Below, one piece after another: positions 14,571-23,641 of a stretch of 31,544 nt of DNA (positions are counted from its first letter, which is position 1; every line of letters starts with the position of its first letter). The DNA is taken from NCBI GenBank assembly GCA_964628935.1, contig CAZVOE010000027.1, positions 1-31,544 on the forward strand. The letters are read 5' to 3'. The position numbers and the translations under genes are program-made. This DNA is from CAYLHQ01 sp964628935 (GTDB lineage Bacteria > Acidobacteriota > Polarisedimenticolia > Polarisedimenticolales > DASRJG01). The notes under the pieces are model-generated. The model did no database searches. It saw only the letters and a program-made list of their open reading frames with translations, and was not told the origin of the DNA.

Positions 14571-17500
14571 ATGGGTTCCGGTCTTCGCCGCGCGCTCTTC
14601 GTGTGCGCGTTCGTCTCTCCGCTCCTCGCGGGCCCGAACACCGAGTGCCCGCAGATCCCGCCCGACCTGACGATTCCGATGTGGGAGCCGATCGTGATCG
14701 GCGATGTCGCCTACCGCGTCGGTCTGCGTTACGTGCCGGGGGGCGGAGCCGGCGGGATCGAAACGGAGGCGGACACGATCCGGGTCGATCTTCTGGCGAA
14801 CCGAGTCGATCCCGAGACGCGGCTTCCGCGCGCCTCGTCCCTCGCACGCGGCCTCGCGCCCACGTTCGTGCTGCGGTCGGGGGAGGACGTTCTCGGCGCC
14901 GGAGCGCTCGAGCCGGCGCTGACGCCCATGGGCGCCGGCTACACGGCGCCGGTTCCCGTTTCCGGCGCCGAAGCGACGGCGTCGCTCGACCTGTCGGTCT
15001 CGTTCGACCCGGACCCCTTTGATCCCGACCACGACGAGGGTCCGGAGCACGAAGACCCTTGCGTCGGCCTTCCCGACTCAATGCAACTCGCGATGGGGAT
15101 CGAGCTGTCCGACCTTCTCTCCGGTTTCGACCTCGACGGCGAGAACGCGACCGCTTCGAACACTTTCCGCATGGTGTTGCGAAGCAGCCTCGACCCGCGT
15201 CCCTCCGACAACTACAGCAACATCTGGGGCTGGAACGACGGCGCCACCTACCTCGCGATCGTCGGGAGCACCGGCGGCACGACGTTCGTCGACGTCACGA
15301 ACCCCGACGAGCCGGTCGTGGTCGGTTTCATCGCCGGCCCCTCGTCGTCCTGGCGCGAGATCAAGTCCTACCGGAACTGGGCCTACATCGTGACCGAGGG
15401 AAGCGGGACCGGGGAGGGGCTCCAGATCGTCGACCTGTCGGACCCCAAGAACCCGGCCCTCGTGAACACGTACAACGCGACCTTCCGGACCGCGCACACG
15501 CTCTTCATCGACGAGACGAACGGCCGCGCCTACATCAACGGCACGAACGCGGGGCTCCGGCTCCTCGACCTCGAACCCGACCCCGTGAACCCGGCCGAGA
15601 GCGGGGCGTGGAACGTCCGCTACGTCCACGACAGCTACGCGAAGGGCTCCTTCGCCTGCCTTTCGGAGATCAACCACGGCCTCCAGGAAGTCTACGACGC
15701 GAGCGATCCCGGGAATCTCGTCCTCCTCGGATCGTGGACGACCCCCGGGGCGTTCACGCACAACTGCTGGGCCAATCCGGAGGAAACCCTCCTCGTCACG
15801 ACGGACGAGAACAACCCCGGTGGCGCGCTCGCCGTCTACGACATCTCGGACCTCTCGCCGTCGTCCCCCCCGCCCCTCCTCGCCCGATACCAGCCGAACC
15901 CGCAGTCGACCGTCCACAACGCGTACTTCGAGGACGACGACCCGCATCGGGTGGCGATGTCCCACTACGGGCTGGGCGCCCGCCTCGTCGACCTCTACCG
16001 TCCGTCGAGACCGGTGGAACTCGGCGGGTACGACACCTACCCCTCCGGAGACCTCGGCTACAACGGCGCGTGGGGGATGTACAACCATGACCCCCGTGGC
16101 TACCTCTACGTGAGCGACATCCAGTCGGGGCTCTTCGTCCTCGAGTACGTCCCTTCGGGCGGCACCCTCTCGGGGGTCGTCCGCGACGCCGGGAACGGGA
16201 GCCCGGTCGCGGGGGCGCAGGTCGTCGTGCTCGAGAGCGGCGAGGCGGTCACGACCGGCGCCGACGGCCTCTACTCCGTCTACGCCCCGGAAGGCGCGCT
16301 CACGCTCCGCGCGACGGCACCCGGGTACCGCTCCGCGATCCTTTCCGCCGGCACGATGCCGCTCGACGGCCGCCTCGACGCCGACGTCGCGCTCCCCCCG
16401 CTTCCCCGGTCTGCGCTCACCGGAGTCGTCCGCAGGGCCGACAACGCCAACCCGATCCCGGGAGCGACCGTGAAGGTCGCCGGGACGACGCTCTCCGCGA
16501 CGACGGCCGCAGACGGGACCTTCGCCTTCCCCGAAGTCGCGGTCGGGCAGCAGGTCGTGACCGCGGAAGCGTTCGGGTTCTCGTCCGCCGAGGCGAGAGT
16601 CGGTCTCGAAGAGGGAGCGGAGGGAGCGATCGCGCTCGCGCTCGAGCCGGGCCGGTTCGTCGACGACGCCGAGACGAACCGGTCGTGGACCCTGGGGGCC
16701 CCGGGCGATTCCGCGTCGAGCGGGGTTTGGGTCCGGGTGGACCCGAACGGCACCGCGGGGGGGACCGTCCAGCCGGAGGACGACCGCACGCCCGCCCCGG
16801 GAGTGACCGCCTTCATCACCGGCCAGTCGATTCCGGGGGCCGGGGTCGAGGCGAACGACGTCGACAACGGGGTGACCACCCTCGTCAGCCCCGCGATCGA
16901 CGTCGCCGATCTCGGCGCCGCCCGCGTCGGCTACCACCGCTGGGTCTCGACGAGCGCGGGCTCCCTCTCGGGGGGGCGACTCCTCGTCCAAATCTCTTCC
17001 GACAACGGTGCGACATGGCAAACCCTCGAGAGCCAGTCGTCGAACGCGAACGCCTGGACGCGACGGGACTTCGACATCGCCGCCTACGTCCCGCTCGCGA
17101 GCCAGATGCGCGTCCGCTTCCGCGCAGAGCCGAACTCGCCTGCGAGCCTCACGGTTCTCGAGGCGGGGGTCGACGACTTCGAGGTGGTCCGCGCCTGCGC
17201 CATCCGGTTCAACCCGAACGCTCCCGACGCCGACCGGGACGGCGTCGCGAACGGCTGCGACCCCTGCCCCGCCGCGATGGGGGATGACCTCGACGGCGAC
17301 GGCGTGTGCGGGGACGCGGACAACGCCCCGTTCGCGACCAACCCCGACCAACTCGACGCCGACCAGGACGGGGCGGGGGACGCGGCCGACAACTGCGCCG
17401 GCTCGGCCAACCCGGACCAGCGCGACCTCGACGGCGACGGACTCGGTGACGCTTGCGACGACGATCTGGACGGTGACGGACTGCTCGACGGGGCGGAGGA

Positions 17501-17907
17501 CCTCGACCGCGACGGCGACGAGATCGCCGACGCCGTCGATCCGTGCCCGGCGGTACCGGACGCCGGGGACGACCGCGACCTCGACGGCGAGGGGGACGCC
17601 TGCGACGCCGACGACGGCGAGGTCGGTCGGCGGCCTCCGGTTCGCGACGCGGGACCAGTTCGTCTGGGAGCCCGAGGCGGTGGGGGAGGAGTACCACCTG
17701 TACCGGGGCGACCTCGGGGCGGCGGCGCTCGTTCCTCTCGCGACCTGCCTGGCAGACTCCGTCCGCCACGAGTACGCTCTTGACCTCGTCTGGCCCGTCC
17801 CCGGGGACGGCTTTTTCTACCTGGTGAGCGTCTTCGGACCCGGCGAGGGAAGCCTTGGGCGCCGGTCGGACGGGACCGAGCGCGACGTGACGGCGCGTTG
17901 CCCGTAG
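14571..17907 (+). CDS. Large secreted choice-of-anchor B / LVIVD-repeat protein, frameshifted near the C-terminus
   Basis: Exported surface or extracellular protein of about 1,100 residues. Signal peptide (GLRRALFVCAFVSPLLAG). The first ~500 residues form an LVIVD-type beta propeller as in choice-of-anchor B proteins (NIWGWNDGATYLAIVGSTGG, SSSWREIKSYRNWAYIVTEG, GLQIVDLSDPKNP). Two carboxypeptidase-regulatory-like Ig domains follow (LSGVVRDAGNGSPVAGAQV; LTGVVRRADNANPIPGATV), then a MAM/jelly-roll-like region and thrombospondin type-3 calcium repeats rich in D.DGDG. The frame then changes: after DADDGEV (about 17620-17632) it runs to a spurious stop at 17783, while the +1 frame continues with FVWEPEAVGEEYHLYRGDL and FFYLVSVFGPGEGSLGRRSD to TAG 17907. 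That tail is the expected C-terminal module, so the true product ends at 17907. The site lies in a GGTCGGTCGGCGGC tract. Confidence 0.85.
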
Positions 17908-17928
17908 GCGGCCGTCGGAGAGGATCTC

Positions 17929-18309
17929 ATGGGGACCGGAACCCGCCTCCTTCTCGGCGCGGCGGCGCTCGCCGCGCTCGTCGCGATCCCGATTCTCGCG
18001 CAGGCGCCGCGAGGGAAGCCGACGCCCGCGGAGCGGGCCGCACTCGGCGCCGCGCTCTACGAGAAGGGGCTCTGCAACGTCTGCCACGGCGACGACCGGA
18101 AGGGAAACGAGAACGCCCCGCCGCTCCTCGGGCTCCGGGCGAACTGGGACGAGGAGCGCCTCGCGGCGTACCTGAAGGATCCCGCGAAGGCCCGCGCGAA
18201 CGACCCGCGGATCGCGACGCTCGCGGAGCGCTACCCCACGATCGAAATGCCTCCGTGGGAGGCGCCGGAGTCGGAGCGGCGGGCCCTGGCGGCGTGGCTA
18301 CTCGAGTGA
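17929..18309 (+). CDS. Small exported c-type cytochrome (class I)
   Basis: 126 residues with an N-terminal signal or anchor helix (TRLLLGAAALAALVAIPILAQ). One haem attachment motif CNVCH (C49, C52, H53) and a distal Met ligand in TIEMPPW (Met107) make a normal His/Met monohaem cytochrome c of about 100 mature residues. Periplasmic electron carrier; partner not evident. Good Shine-Dalgarno GGAGAGGA before the ATG at 17929, 21 bp after the previous stop, so it may be co-transcribed with the large secreted protein. Its 3' end overlaps the convergent SGNH-like gene by 12 bp. Confidence 0.92.
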   Translation: MGTGTRLLLGAAALAALVAIPILAQAPRGKPTPAERAALGAALYEKGLCNVCHGDDRKGNENAPPLLGLRANWDEERLAAYLKDPAKARANDPRIATLAERYPTIEMPPWEAPESERRALAAWLLE

Positions 18310-19403
18310 GGCGAGCATGCGCTCGGCCCACGCGCGTCCCGCCTCGCGGGTGACGTGGCTCGCGTCGACCCAGTCGTCCGCCGGGATCGGCGGTTGTTCC
18401 GCGCCATCGGCGTCGCGCCGCGGCACAGGCTGAGCTGTCNNNNNNNNNNGTGGTCGTAGCGCCGGTCGAGGTCCCGTAGCTCGCGCACCACGCGCTGGTG
18501 GAGCCTCCACATCGCTTCGTCGGGAACACCCGGGGCGAGGCGTCCTTCGACGATCACGACCCGACTTCCCCACCGGCCACAGGCCTCGAGGAACTGGCGC
18601 AGGAACGGGAGGTTGAAGTCGATCTGCTCCGCCGACATCCCCGCCCGCAGGTGGGCGACCTCGCGCTCGAACACCTCCCGGGACACTCGTTCGACCGGAC
18701 CCTCGCCGGGGGCGGCCCGCGCCTCGACCCCGTCCCCCCCCTGCGCTTTCCGCACAAGGCCTCGGATGACGAACCCGAACCGGTACTCGGGGAAGGCCTG
18801 CCCGACCGCCATCTCCACGAGGGCGCGCCGGTACCGTTCGCCGCCGGGGAGGGAGAGGATCGTTCGCGCGAGAGGCGCGAGCCGCAGCCCTTGCGGAGGA
18901 GCGAGCACCGCGCGCTCCGGGTCGTGGACCCGCGCGAGGTCGAACTCGGAGAGGTAGAGGAGAACGACCTCGGGCCGGTACTCCGCGATCCGGTTCTGGT
19001 ACAGGACGAAATCGAGCGGGAAGAGGCCCGCGAGGCCGAACACCCGGAGGTCCTCCCGCTCCCGCGCGATCCGATCGTACAGCGCGTCGGTCTGGCTCGA
19101 ACCGACCGCGAGGAAGCGAACGCGATCCGGAGGGCGCATCCAGGCGCGGAGTTCCTCGCGGATCACGGACATCTGCCGCCAGCCGACGTGCCGCGGCCGG
19201 AGATTCGCCTCGTAGACGCTCCACGCCCACGGGTTTCCGAACAAGACGGCGCGGAGCGCGAGGAACAGGACGATTCCCCGACCGACCGCCCGCCAAGGGG
19301 GGACGAGCCGCCCCGACGCCCAGGCCCCGGCAGCGAGGGCGACGGCCCATCCGGCGAGGAGGGCCAGGGCCTCGGGCTTCAGGTCGCTCAGCGTCCATTC
19401 CAC
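18298..19403 (-). CDS. SGNH-like membrane-associated acyltransferase partner of MBOAT, interrupted by assembly gap
   Basis: About 365 residues, last gene of the S8-MBOAT-SGNH run. From GTG 19403: a hydrophobic N-terminus (two helices, ALALLAGWAVALAAGAWASG and GIVLFLALRAVLFG), then an extracytoplasmic domain with VRFLAVGSSQTDALYDRIA (SGNH block I, candidate nucleophile Ser), YRPEVVLLYLSEFD and VVIVEGRL, ending in DDWVDASHVTREAGRAWAERML, which supplies the DxxH of the SGNH triad. This is the DltD/AlgX/AlgJ-like layout that receives acyl groups from an MBOAT. Ten Ns (18440-18449) interrupt the gene, and the frames before and after do not match, so the true gap is not 10 bp and a few residues are missing. 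SGNH assignment is from motifs only. Confidence 0.75.
18440..18449. other. Assembly gap (10 Ns)
   Basis: A run of ten N bases inside the SGNH-like gene. Ten is a usual placeholder length for a scaffold join. Reading frames on the two sides are out of register, so the real missing length is not 10 bp. Confidence 0.98.
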
Positions 19404-19419
19404 GAGGATTCGGCCCCCC

Positions 19420-20832
19420 TCAAAACTGGAAGTAGATGAACTCCTTCCCTCCGAACGCTCCCCACACGAGAAGCGCCTCGACGAGAAGGACGGCGGTCGC
19501 CACGCGGACCGGTTCCGGAAGACGGACAAAGACCGGGACGTCGTCCCGGAGGCGTTCGAGCCCCTGCACGAGAACCACCGGCGCTGCGAAGAAGGCGACC
19601 TCCGAGAATGCGCGAGCGGCCTCCCGCGACATCTGCCACGGTCCGGAGAGGAGGGTTCCGAGGAGGTCGGCGGCCTGGCCGAGCGAAGTCGCGCGAAACA
19701 GGAGCCACCCGAGGCACGTCAGGTGGAACATCGCGACGATCTGGACCGCGTGGACCACGGCCCCCGGCGCCGGGCGCGCTCCGCGGAGGCGCTTCCAAAG
19801 TCGGTGGATCGCGAGGAGGCCGCCGTGGTACGCGCCCCAGGCGACGAAGTTCCACGCCGCGCCGTGCCAGAGGCCGCCGAGCAGCATCGTGACCGAGAGG
19901 TTGCGAGCCGTCGCGAGAGCGGAGCCCCGGCTCCCGCCGAGGGGAACGTAGAGATAGTCTCGGAGGAAGGTCGAGAGACTGATGTGCCAGTGTTGCCAGA
20001 ATTCGCGAGGATTCGTCACCAGGTAAGGCTGCCGGAAGTTCGTCATCAGCTCGAAGCCCATCGTCTTCGCGACCCCGATCGCGATCGCGGAGTACCCGGC
20101 GAAATCGCCGAAGATCTGGAAGGCGAAGGCGTAGAGACCGGCCAAGACCATGCCGGCGTGCGCGGGAGGGTTCTCCGAGAAGACCCCGTCGGCGATCGGG
20201 GCGAGGTTGTCGGCGACGAAGCACTTGAGAAAGTACCCCCAGAGCACGAGCCAGAGACCCTCGATCGACCGCTCGCGGGAGATCCGCCTCGGCGTCAAGA
20301 CTTGGGGAAGGAGCCTCCGCGCCCTCTCGATCGGCCCCGCGACGAGTTGCGGGAAGAACGAGACGTAAAGGGCGAAGTCCAGGAACCCGCGATGCGCCGA
20401 CATCTCCCCGCGATAGACGTCGAGGGTGTAGCTCATCGTCTGGAACGTGTAGAAGGAGATCCCGACCGGGAGGATCACGTTCAAGACCGGGATCGACGCG
20501 TCCACGCCGAGCCAGGCGAGAAGCGCCCGGAGGTTCTCGGTGAAGAACCCCCAGTACTTGAAGAACCCGAGAATCCCGAGGTTCCCGGCGATGCTCGCTC
20601 CGAGCCAGAAGCGGCGGCCGCGTGGGGTCGCAGAGTCCTCGATCCGGAGCGCGCAGACGTAGTCGAGCGCCGTGCTCGCGAGGATCAGGGAGAGAAAGCG
20701 CCAGTCCCAACTCCCGTAGAAGACGTAGCTCGCAAGGAGGAGCATTCGGTTCTGCGCGCGATGCGGAAGTCCCGCATAGAGCGCGTAGACGATCGCGAAG
20801 AAGGCGAGGAAGACGAGGGAGTTGAAGACCAC
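19420..20832 (-). CDS. MBOAT-family O-acyltransferase (AlgI/PatA/DltB type)
   Basis: 470-residue polytopic inner-membrane protein that moves acyl (usually acetyl) groups across the membrane for O-acylation of exported polysaccharide or other surface polymers. Typical features: N-terminal VFNSLVFLAFFAIVYALY, LLLASYVFYGSWDWRFL, LPVGISFYTFQTMSYTLDVY, FPQLVAGPIERA, FWQHWHISLSTFLRDYLYVPLGG (His283) and the catalytic-His segment LLGGLWHGAAWNFVAWGAYHG (His323). All key residues are intact and the length is normal. GTG start at 20832, 9 bp after the protease stop; the SGNH-like partner starts 16 bp downstream of its own stop. Without glycan-synthesis genes in view, the acceptor is unknown. Confidence 0.95.
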   Translation of the reverse strand: MVFNSLVFLAFFAIVYALYAGLPHRAQNRMLLLASYVFYGSWDWRFLSLILASTALDYVCALRIEDSATPRGRRFWLGASIAGNLGILGFFKYWGFFTENLRALLAWLGVDASIPVLNVILPVGISFYTFQTMSYTLDVYRGEMSAHRGFLDFALYVSFFPQLVAGPIERARRLLPQVLTPRRISRERSIEGLWLVLWGYFLKCFVADNLAPIADGVFSENPPAHAGMVLAGLYAFAFQIFGDFAGYSAIAIGVAKTMGFELMTNFRQPYLVTNPREFWQHWHISLSTFLRDYLYVPLGGSRGSALATARNLSVTMLLGGLWHGAAWNFVAWGAYHGGLLAIHRLWKRLRGARPAPGAVVHAVQIVAMFHLTCLGWLLFRATSLGQAADLLGTLLSGPWQMSREAARAFSEVAFFAAPVVLVQGLERLRDDVPVFVRLPEPVRVATAVLLVEALLVWGAFGGKEFIYFQF

Positions 20833-20841
20833 AGGCTTGAT

Positions 20842-22674
20842 TCAGGGGCAGGCGGTCGGGTTCCGCGCGAATCCCGCGGAGTCGCTTCCCCACGTGCCGA
20901 TTCCGCAGGCGTTCTCCGGGCGCACCAGATACCAAAAGCCGTCGTCGACCGGCGGGATCTCCCCGTCGGTCGCCTCCGCCGAAGCGAGGGCGGCGCCGAG
21001 GCAAGTCGTGTCCGAATAGGTCGCGGTGGCCCGCAGCGCGGCGAGACTCCCTCGCGTCACGTCGTATGCGGTCCCCGATCCCGCCTCCCGATCGAGGCCG
21101 TTCCACCGCAAGGTGATCCGGTCGGCGTCCCACGCCACGCCGCCCACTTCCAACGGGGCCTCGTAGGCTCCGCCGTCGGCAGGGGCGCAGTCGCACGCGT
21201 CCGCGATGCCGTCCGCGTCGCCGTCCGGCCCGAAGTGGACGGCGGCGTAGGCGTCGACGCGCCCCCACCCGAACATGTTGTTCGGCCGCTGGAACTTCGA
21301 AGTTCCGCCGCACGACTGGTTCCAAAGGAGCCCGACCGGGAAGGAGGACGCGCGCTCGACGAGGCACCGCGAGATCCTGAGGAGGCCCTTCACCTGAGGT
21401 TTCGCGGACCAGAGGAGAGCGAACGCCCCCGCCGCGTGCGGGCTCGCCATGCTCGTCCCGCTGAAGGAGGCGTAGCCGCCGCCGCGCACCGACGAACGAA
21501 CTCCCTGGCCGGGAGCCGAAACGTCCGGACGCACCCGACCGCTCCCGTCCACGGTGACGCTCCCGCGGGACGAGAAGAAGGCGAGGGTGTCCGACGCATC
21601 GGTCGCTCCGACGACGAACGCCTCCTCGTAGATCGCCGGCGGGTCGCTCACCGTGGAGCACGAAGGACCGGAGTTCCCCGCCGCCGCGACGGCGAGGATC
21701 CCCGCAGCGCGGAGCGCCCGGAACGAGTCGAGGAGGACCGCGGTGTCGCACCCCTCGCTCGGCGGGCATCCCCAAGAGTTGTTCACGATGTCGGGCGCTT
21801 TCGAGGGGTCCCCATCGGCTTCCGGATCGCCGCCGAGGGGGAAGGGGGCGAGGAACCACTGGTTGCACTCGAGGTAGGTCGAGGGGCGCCCGACCCCGTG
21901 GTCCATGTTCCGGCAGGCGATCCAGCGCGCCCCCGGAGCCACCCCGATCCGGTTCCCCGCCCCGTCGTCGCCGACCATCGTTCCGACCGTGTGGGTCCCA
22001 TGATCGTGGTCGTCGATCGGAGCGGGGGTCGGCTCGATCGCGTCGTGCCACTGGTAAGCGTGGTCGGCGGAGGTGCCGTCCCAGCCTCGATAGCGATCGC
22101 GCAGCGCGGGGTGGGTCCACTCGACCCCGGTGTCGGCGGAAGCGACGACGATCCCTTCCCCGGTCGTCCCGTCGAGACTCCACACCTGGTCGGCGCGGAT
22201 CGCGAGGACACCCCACTCGATGTCGTCCGTCCCCTCGGCCGAATCGGGGAACGCCCCGATTCCTCGGATCGCCGGATCGCCGACGATCCGCACGACCTCC
22301 GGACGGGCCGCGAGGGCCCGCGCGAGGTCGAGGTCCCCGAAGACCTGGAGGCCGTTCACGATCCATAGCGGCCTTGCCGGGATTCCTCGCGCGGCGAGCC
22401 AGGAGCGCGCCCCCGACTGCGCCGCACGGGAACGGGCGCGGAGGGCGTCATACACGGCGCGGCCCGGCGGGAGGGGGGAGAGCCGCGTCTCCTCGAGGAC
22501 CTTCCCGAGCGATTCCGAGTCGTCGAAAAGGACGAGGAACGAGTCGGCGCCGCCCCGTTCGAGCCGCTCGGAGAGCCACGGCGCGAGCTTCGCATCCGGC
22601 GGGGAGGTCATGGGGACGGCGGCTCCCAGAAGGAGCGGGAGCGCGAGGAGGAGCGAAGGGAAACGACGGCCCAT
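20842..22674 (-). CDS. Secreted S8 (subtilisin-like) serine protease with C-terminal TSP3-like and Fn3-like module
   Basis: 610 residues from ATG 22674, which gives a clean signal peptide (MGRRFPSLLLALPLLLGAAVP); the frame upstream of it is Arg/Ser-rich and not coding. A probable I9-type propeptide (~45-133, FLVLFDD...GLQVFGDL) precedes the peptidase domain, whose triad is complete: Asp181 (SADTGVEW), His225 (DHDHGTHTVG) and Ser408 (SGTSMASPHAAG), with oxyanion Asn334 (AAAGNSGP). The C-terminal part has one calcium-type repeat (DGDADGIADACDCAP) and a module ending FWYLVRPENACGIGTWGSDS, also found at the end of the large secreted protein at 14571. First gene of a three-gene minus-strand run with MBOAT and SGNH. 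Should be active outside the cell. Confidence 0.94.
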   Translation of the reverse strand: MGRRFPSLLLALPLLLGAAVPMTSPPDAKLAPWLSERLERGGADSFLVLFDDSESLGKVLEETRLSPLPPGRAVYDALRARSRAAQSGARSWLAARGIPARPLWIVNGLQVFGDLDLARALAARPEVVRIVGDPAIRGIGAFPDSAEGTDDIEWGVLAIRADQVWSLDGTTGEGIVVASADTGVEWTHPALRDRYRGWDGTSADHAYQWHDAIEPTPAPIDDHDHGTHTVGTMVGDDGAGNRIGVAPGARWIACRNMDHGVGRPSTYLECNQWFLAPFPLGGDPEADGDPSKAPDIVNNSWGCPPSEGCDTAVLLDSFRALRAAGILAVAAAGNSGPSCSTVSDPPAIYEEAFVVGATDASDTLAFFSSRGSVTVDGSGRVRPDVSAPGQGVRSSVRGGGYASFSGTSMASPHAAGAFALLWSAKPQVKGLLRISRCLVERASSFPVGLLWNQSCGGTSKFQRPNNMFGWGRVDAYAAVHFGPDGDADGIADACDCAPADGGAYEAPLEVGGVAWDADRITLRWNGLDREAGSGTAYDVTRGSLAALRATATYSDTTCLGAALASAEATDGEIPPVDDGFWYLVRPENACGIGTWGSDSAGFARNPTACP

Positions 22675-22775
22675 GGTCGAAGAGGTCCTCCGGCGGGACC
22701 GTGTACGCTCGCGCGGGATGGAAGTCAACCCGGTTCGCACGATACGATCGGGCCCGGTCGACCGCTCCTCGCGAG

Positions 22776-23639
22776 GTGGCCATCCCGACTTGCCTGTTCG
22801 CCTCCGATCTCCACGGCAGCCGCCGGCGTTGGGCTGCCCTCTTCCGCGCCATCCGCGACTCCGCTCCCGCCGCCGTCTTCCTCGGGGGAGACCTCTTGCC
22901 GAACGGGGTCGGATACGGGGCCGTCCCCGAACACGAAAGCTGGGTCGAGGACGTCCTGTTCACGGGCTTCGGGTCGGTGCGACGGGACCTCGGCGCGAGC
23001 GCTCCGCGGGTCTTCCTGATCCTCGGAAACGACGATGGGCGGATCGAGGAAGCGACCTTTCTCCAGGGGGAATCCGACGGACTCTGGACCTGGGTGCACG
23101 GCCGCCGAGTCGCCTGGGAGAAATTCTCGGTCTACGGCTACGCCTACACGCCGCCGTCCCCGTTTCGTCTGAAGGACTGGGAGAAGTACGACGTCTCGCG
23201 CTTCGTCGATCCCGGCTGCATCTCCCCCGAGGAGGGGTGGCGGTCGGTCCCCGTTTCCGAGGGGGAGGCGCGTTGGGGAACGATCCGGGAGGATCTCGAA
23301 CGCCTCGCCGGGAGCGACGACCTCGCGCAGGCCATTTTCCTCTTCCACGCTCCGCCGTACCGGACGCACCTGGATCGCGCCGCCCTCGACGGGATGAGCG
23401 TCGATCACGCCCCGCTCGACGTCCACATCGGGAGCGTCGCGGTCCGGCGATTCCTCGAAACCCGCCAGCCGCTCCTCTCCCTTCACGGGCACGTGCACGA
23501 ATCGGCGCGGATCACCGGGGAATGGCGGGACCGGATCGGCCGCACCCATTGCTTGAGCGCCGCGCACGACGGGCCCGAGCTCGCCCTCGTCCGATTCGAC
23601 CCCGACGACCCCGGGAAGGCGACGCGCGAGCTGGTCTGA
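22776..23639 (+). CDS. Calcineurin-like metallophosphoesterase
   Basis: 287-residue cytoplasmic protein, divergent from the S8 protease. Metal-site motifs occur in order: FASDLHGS (D.H), FLGGDLLPN (GGD), LILGNDDG (GND), FLFHAPPY (H) and LSLHGHVHES (GHxH), the standard dinuclear metallophosphoesterase set. GTG 22776 begins just before the first strand (VAIPTCLFASDLHG); the frame upstream is open but has no family similarity. A TACGAT hexamer (22743-22748) upstream may be its -10 box. Substrate unknown; the family includes phosphodiesterases and protein or nucleotide phosphatases. The stop is only 2 bp from that of the convergent PEP-binding gene. Confidence 0.9.
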   Translation: MAIPTCLFASDLHGSRRRWAALFRAIRDSAPAAVFLGGDLLPNGVGYGAVPEHESWVEDVLFTGFGSVRRDLGASAPRVFLILGNDDGRIEEATFLQGESDGLWTWVHGRRVAWEKFSVYGYAYTPPSPFRLKDWEKYDVSRFVDPGCISPEEGWRSVPVSEGEARWGTIREDLERLAGSDDLAQAIFLFHAPPYRTHLDRAALDGMSVDHAPLDVHIGSVAVRRFLETRQPLLSLHGHVHESARITGEWRDRIGRTHCLSAAHDGPELALVRFDPDDPGKATRELV

Positions 23640-23641
23640 AC

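Noticed and set aside
17212..17620. Tandem repeats as a DNA repeat or CRISPR-like array
   Set aside because: Periodicity comes from D.DGDG calcium repeats at protein level; there are no identical DNA repeats with spacers.
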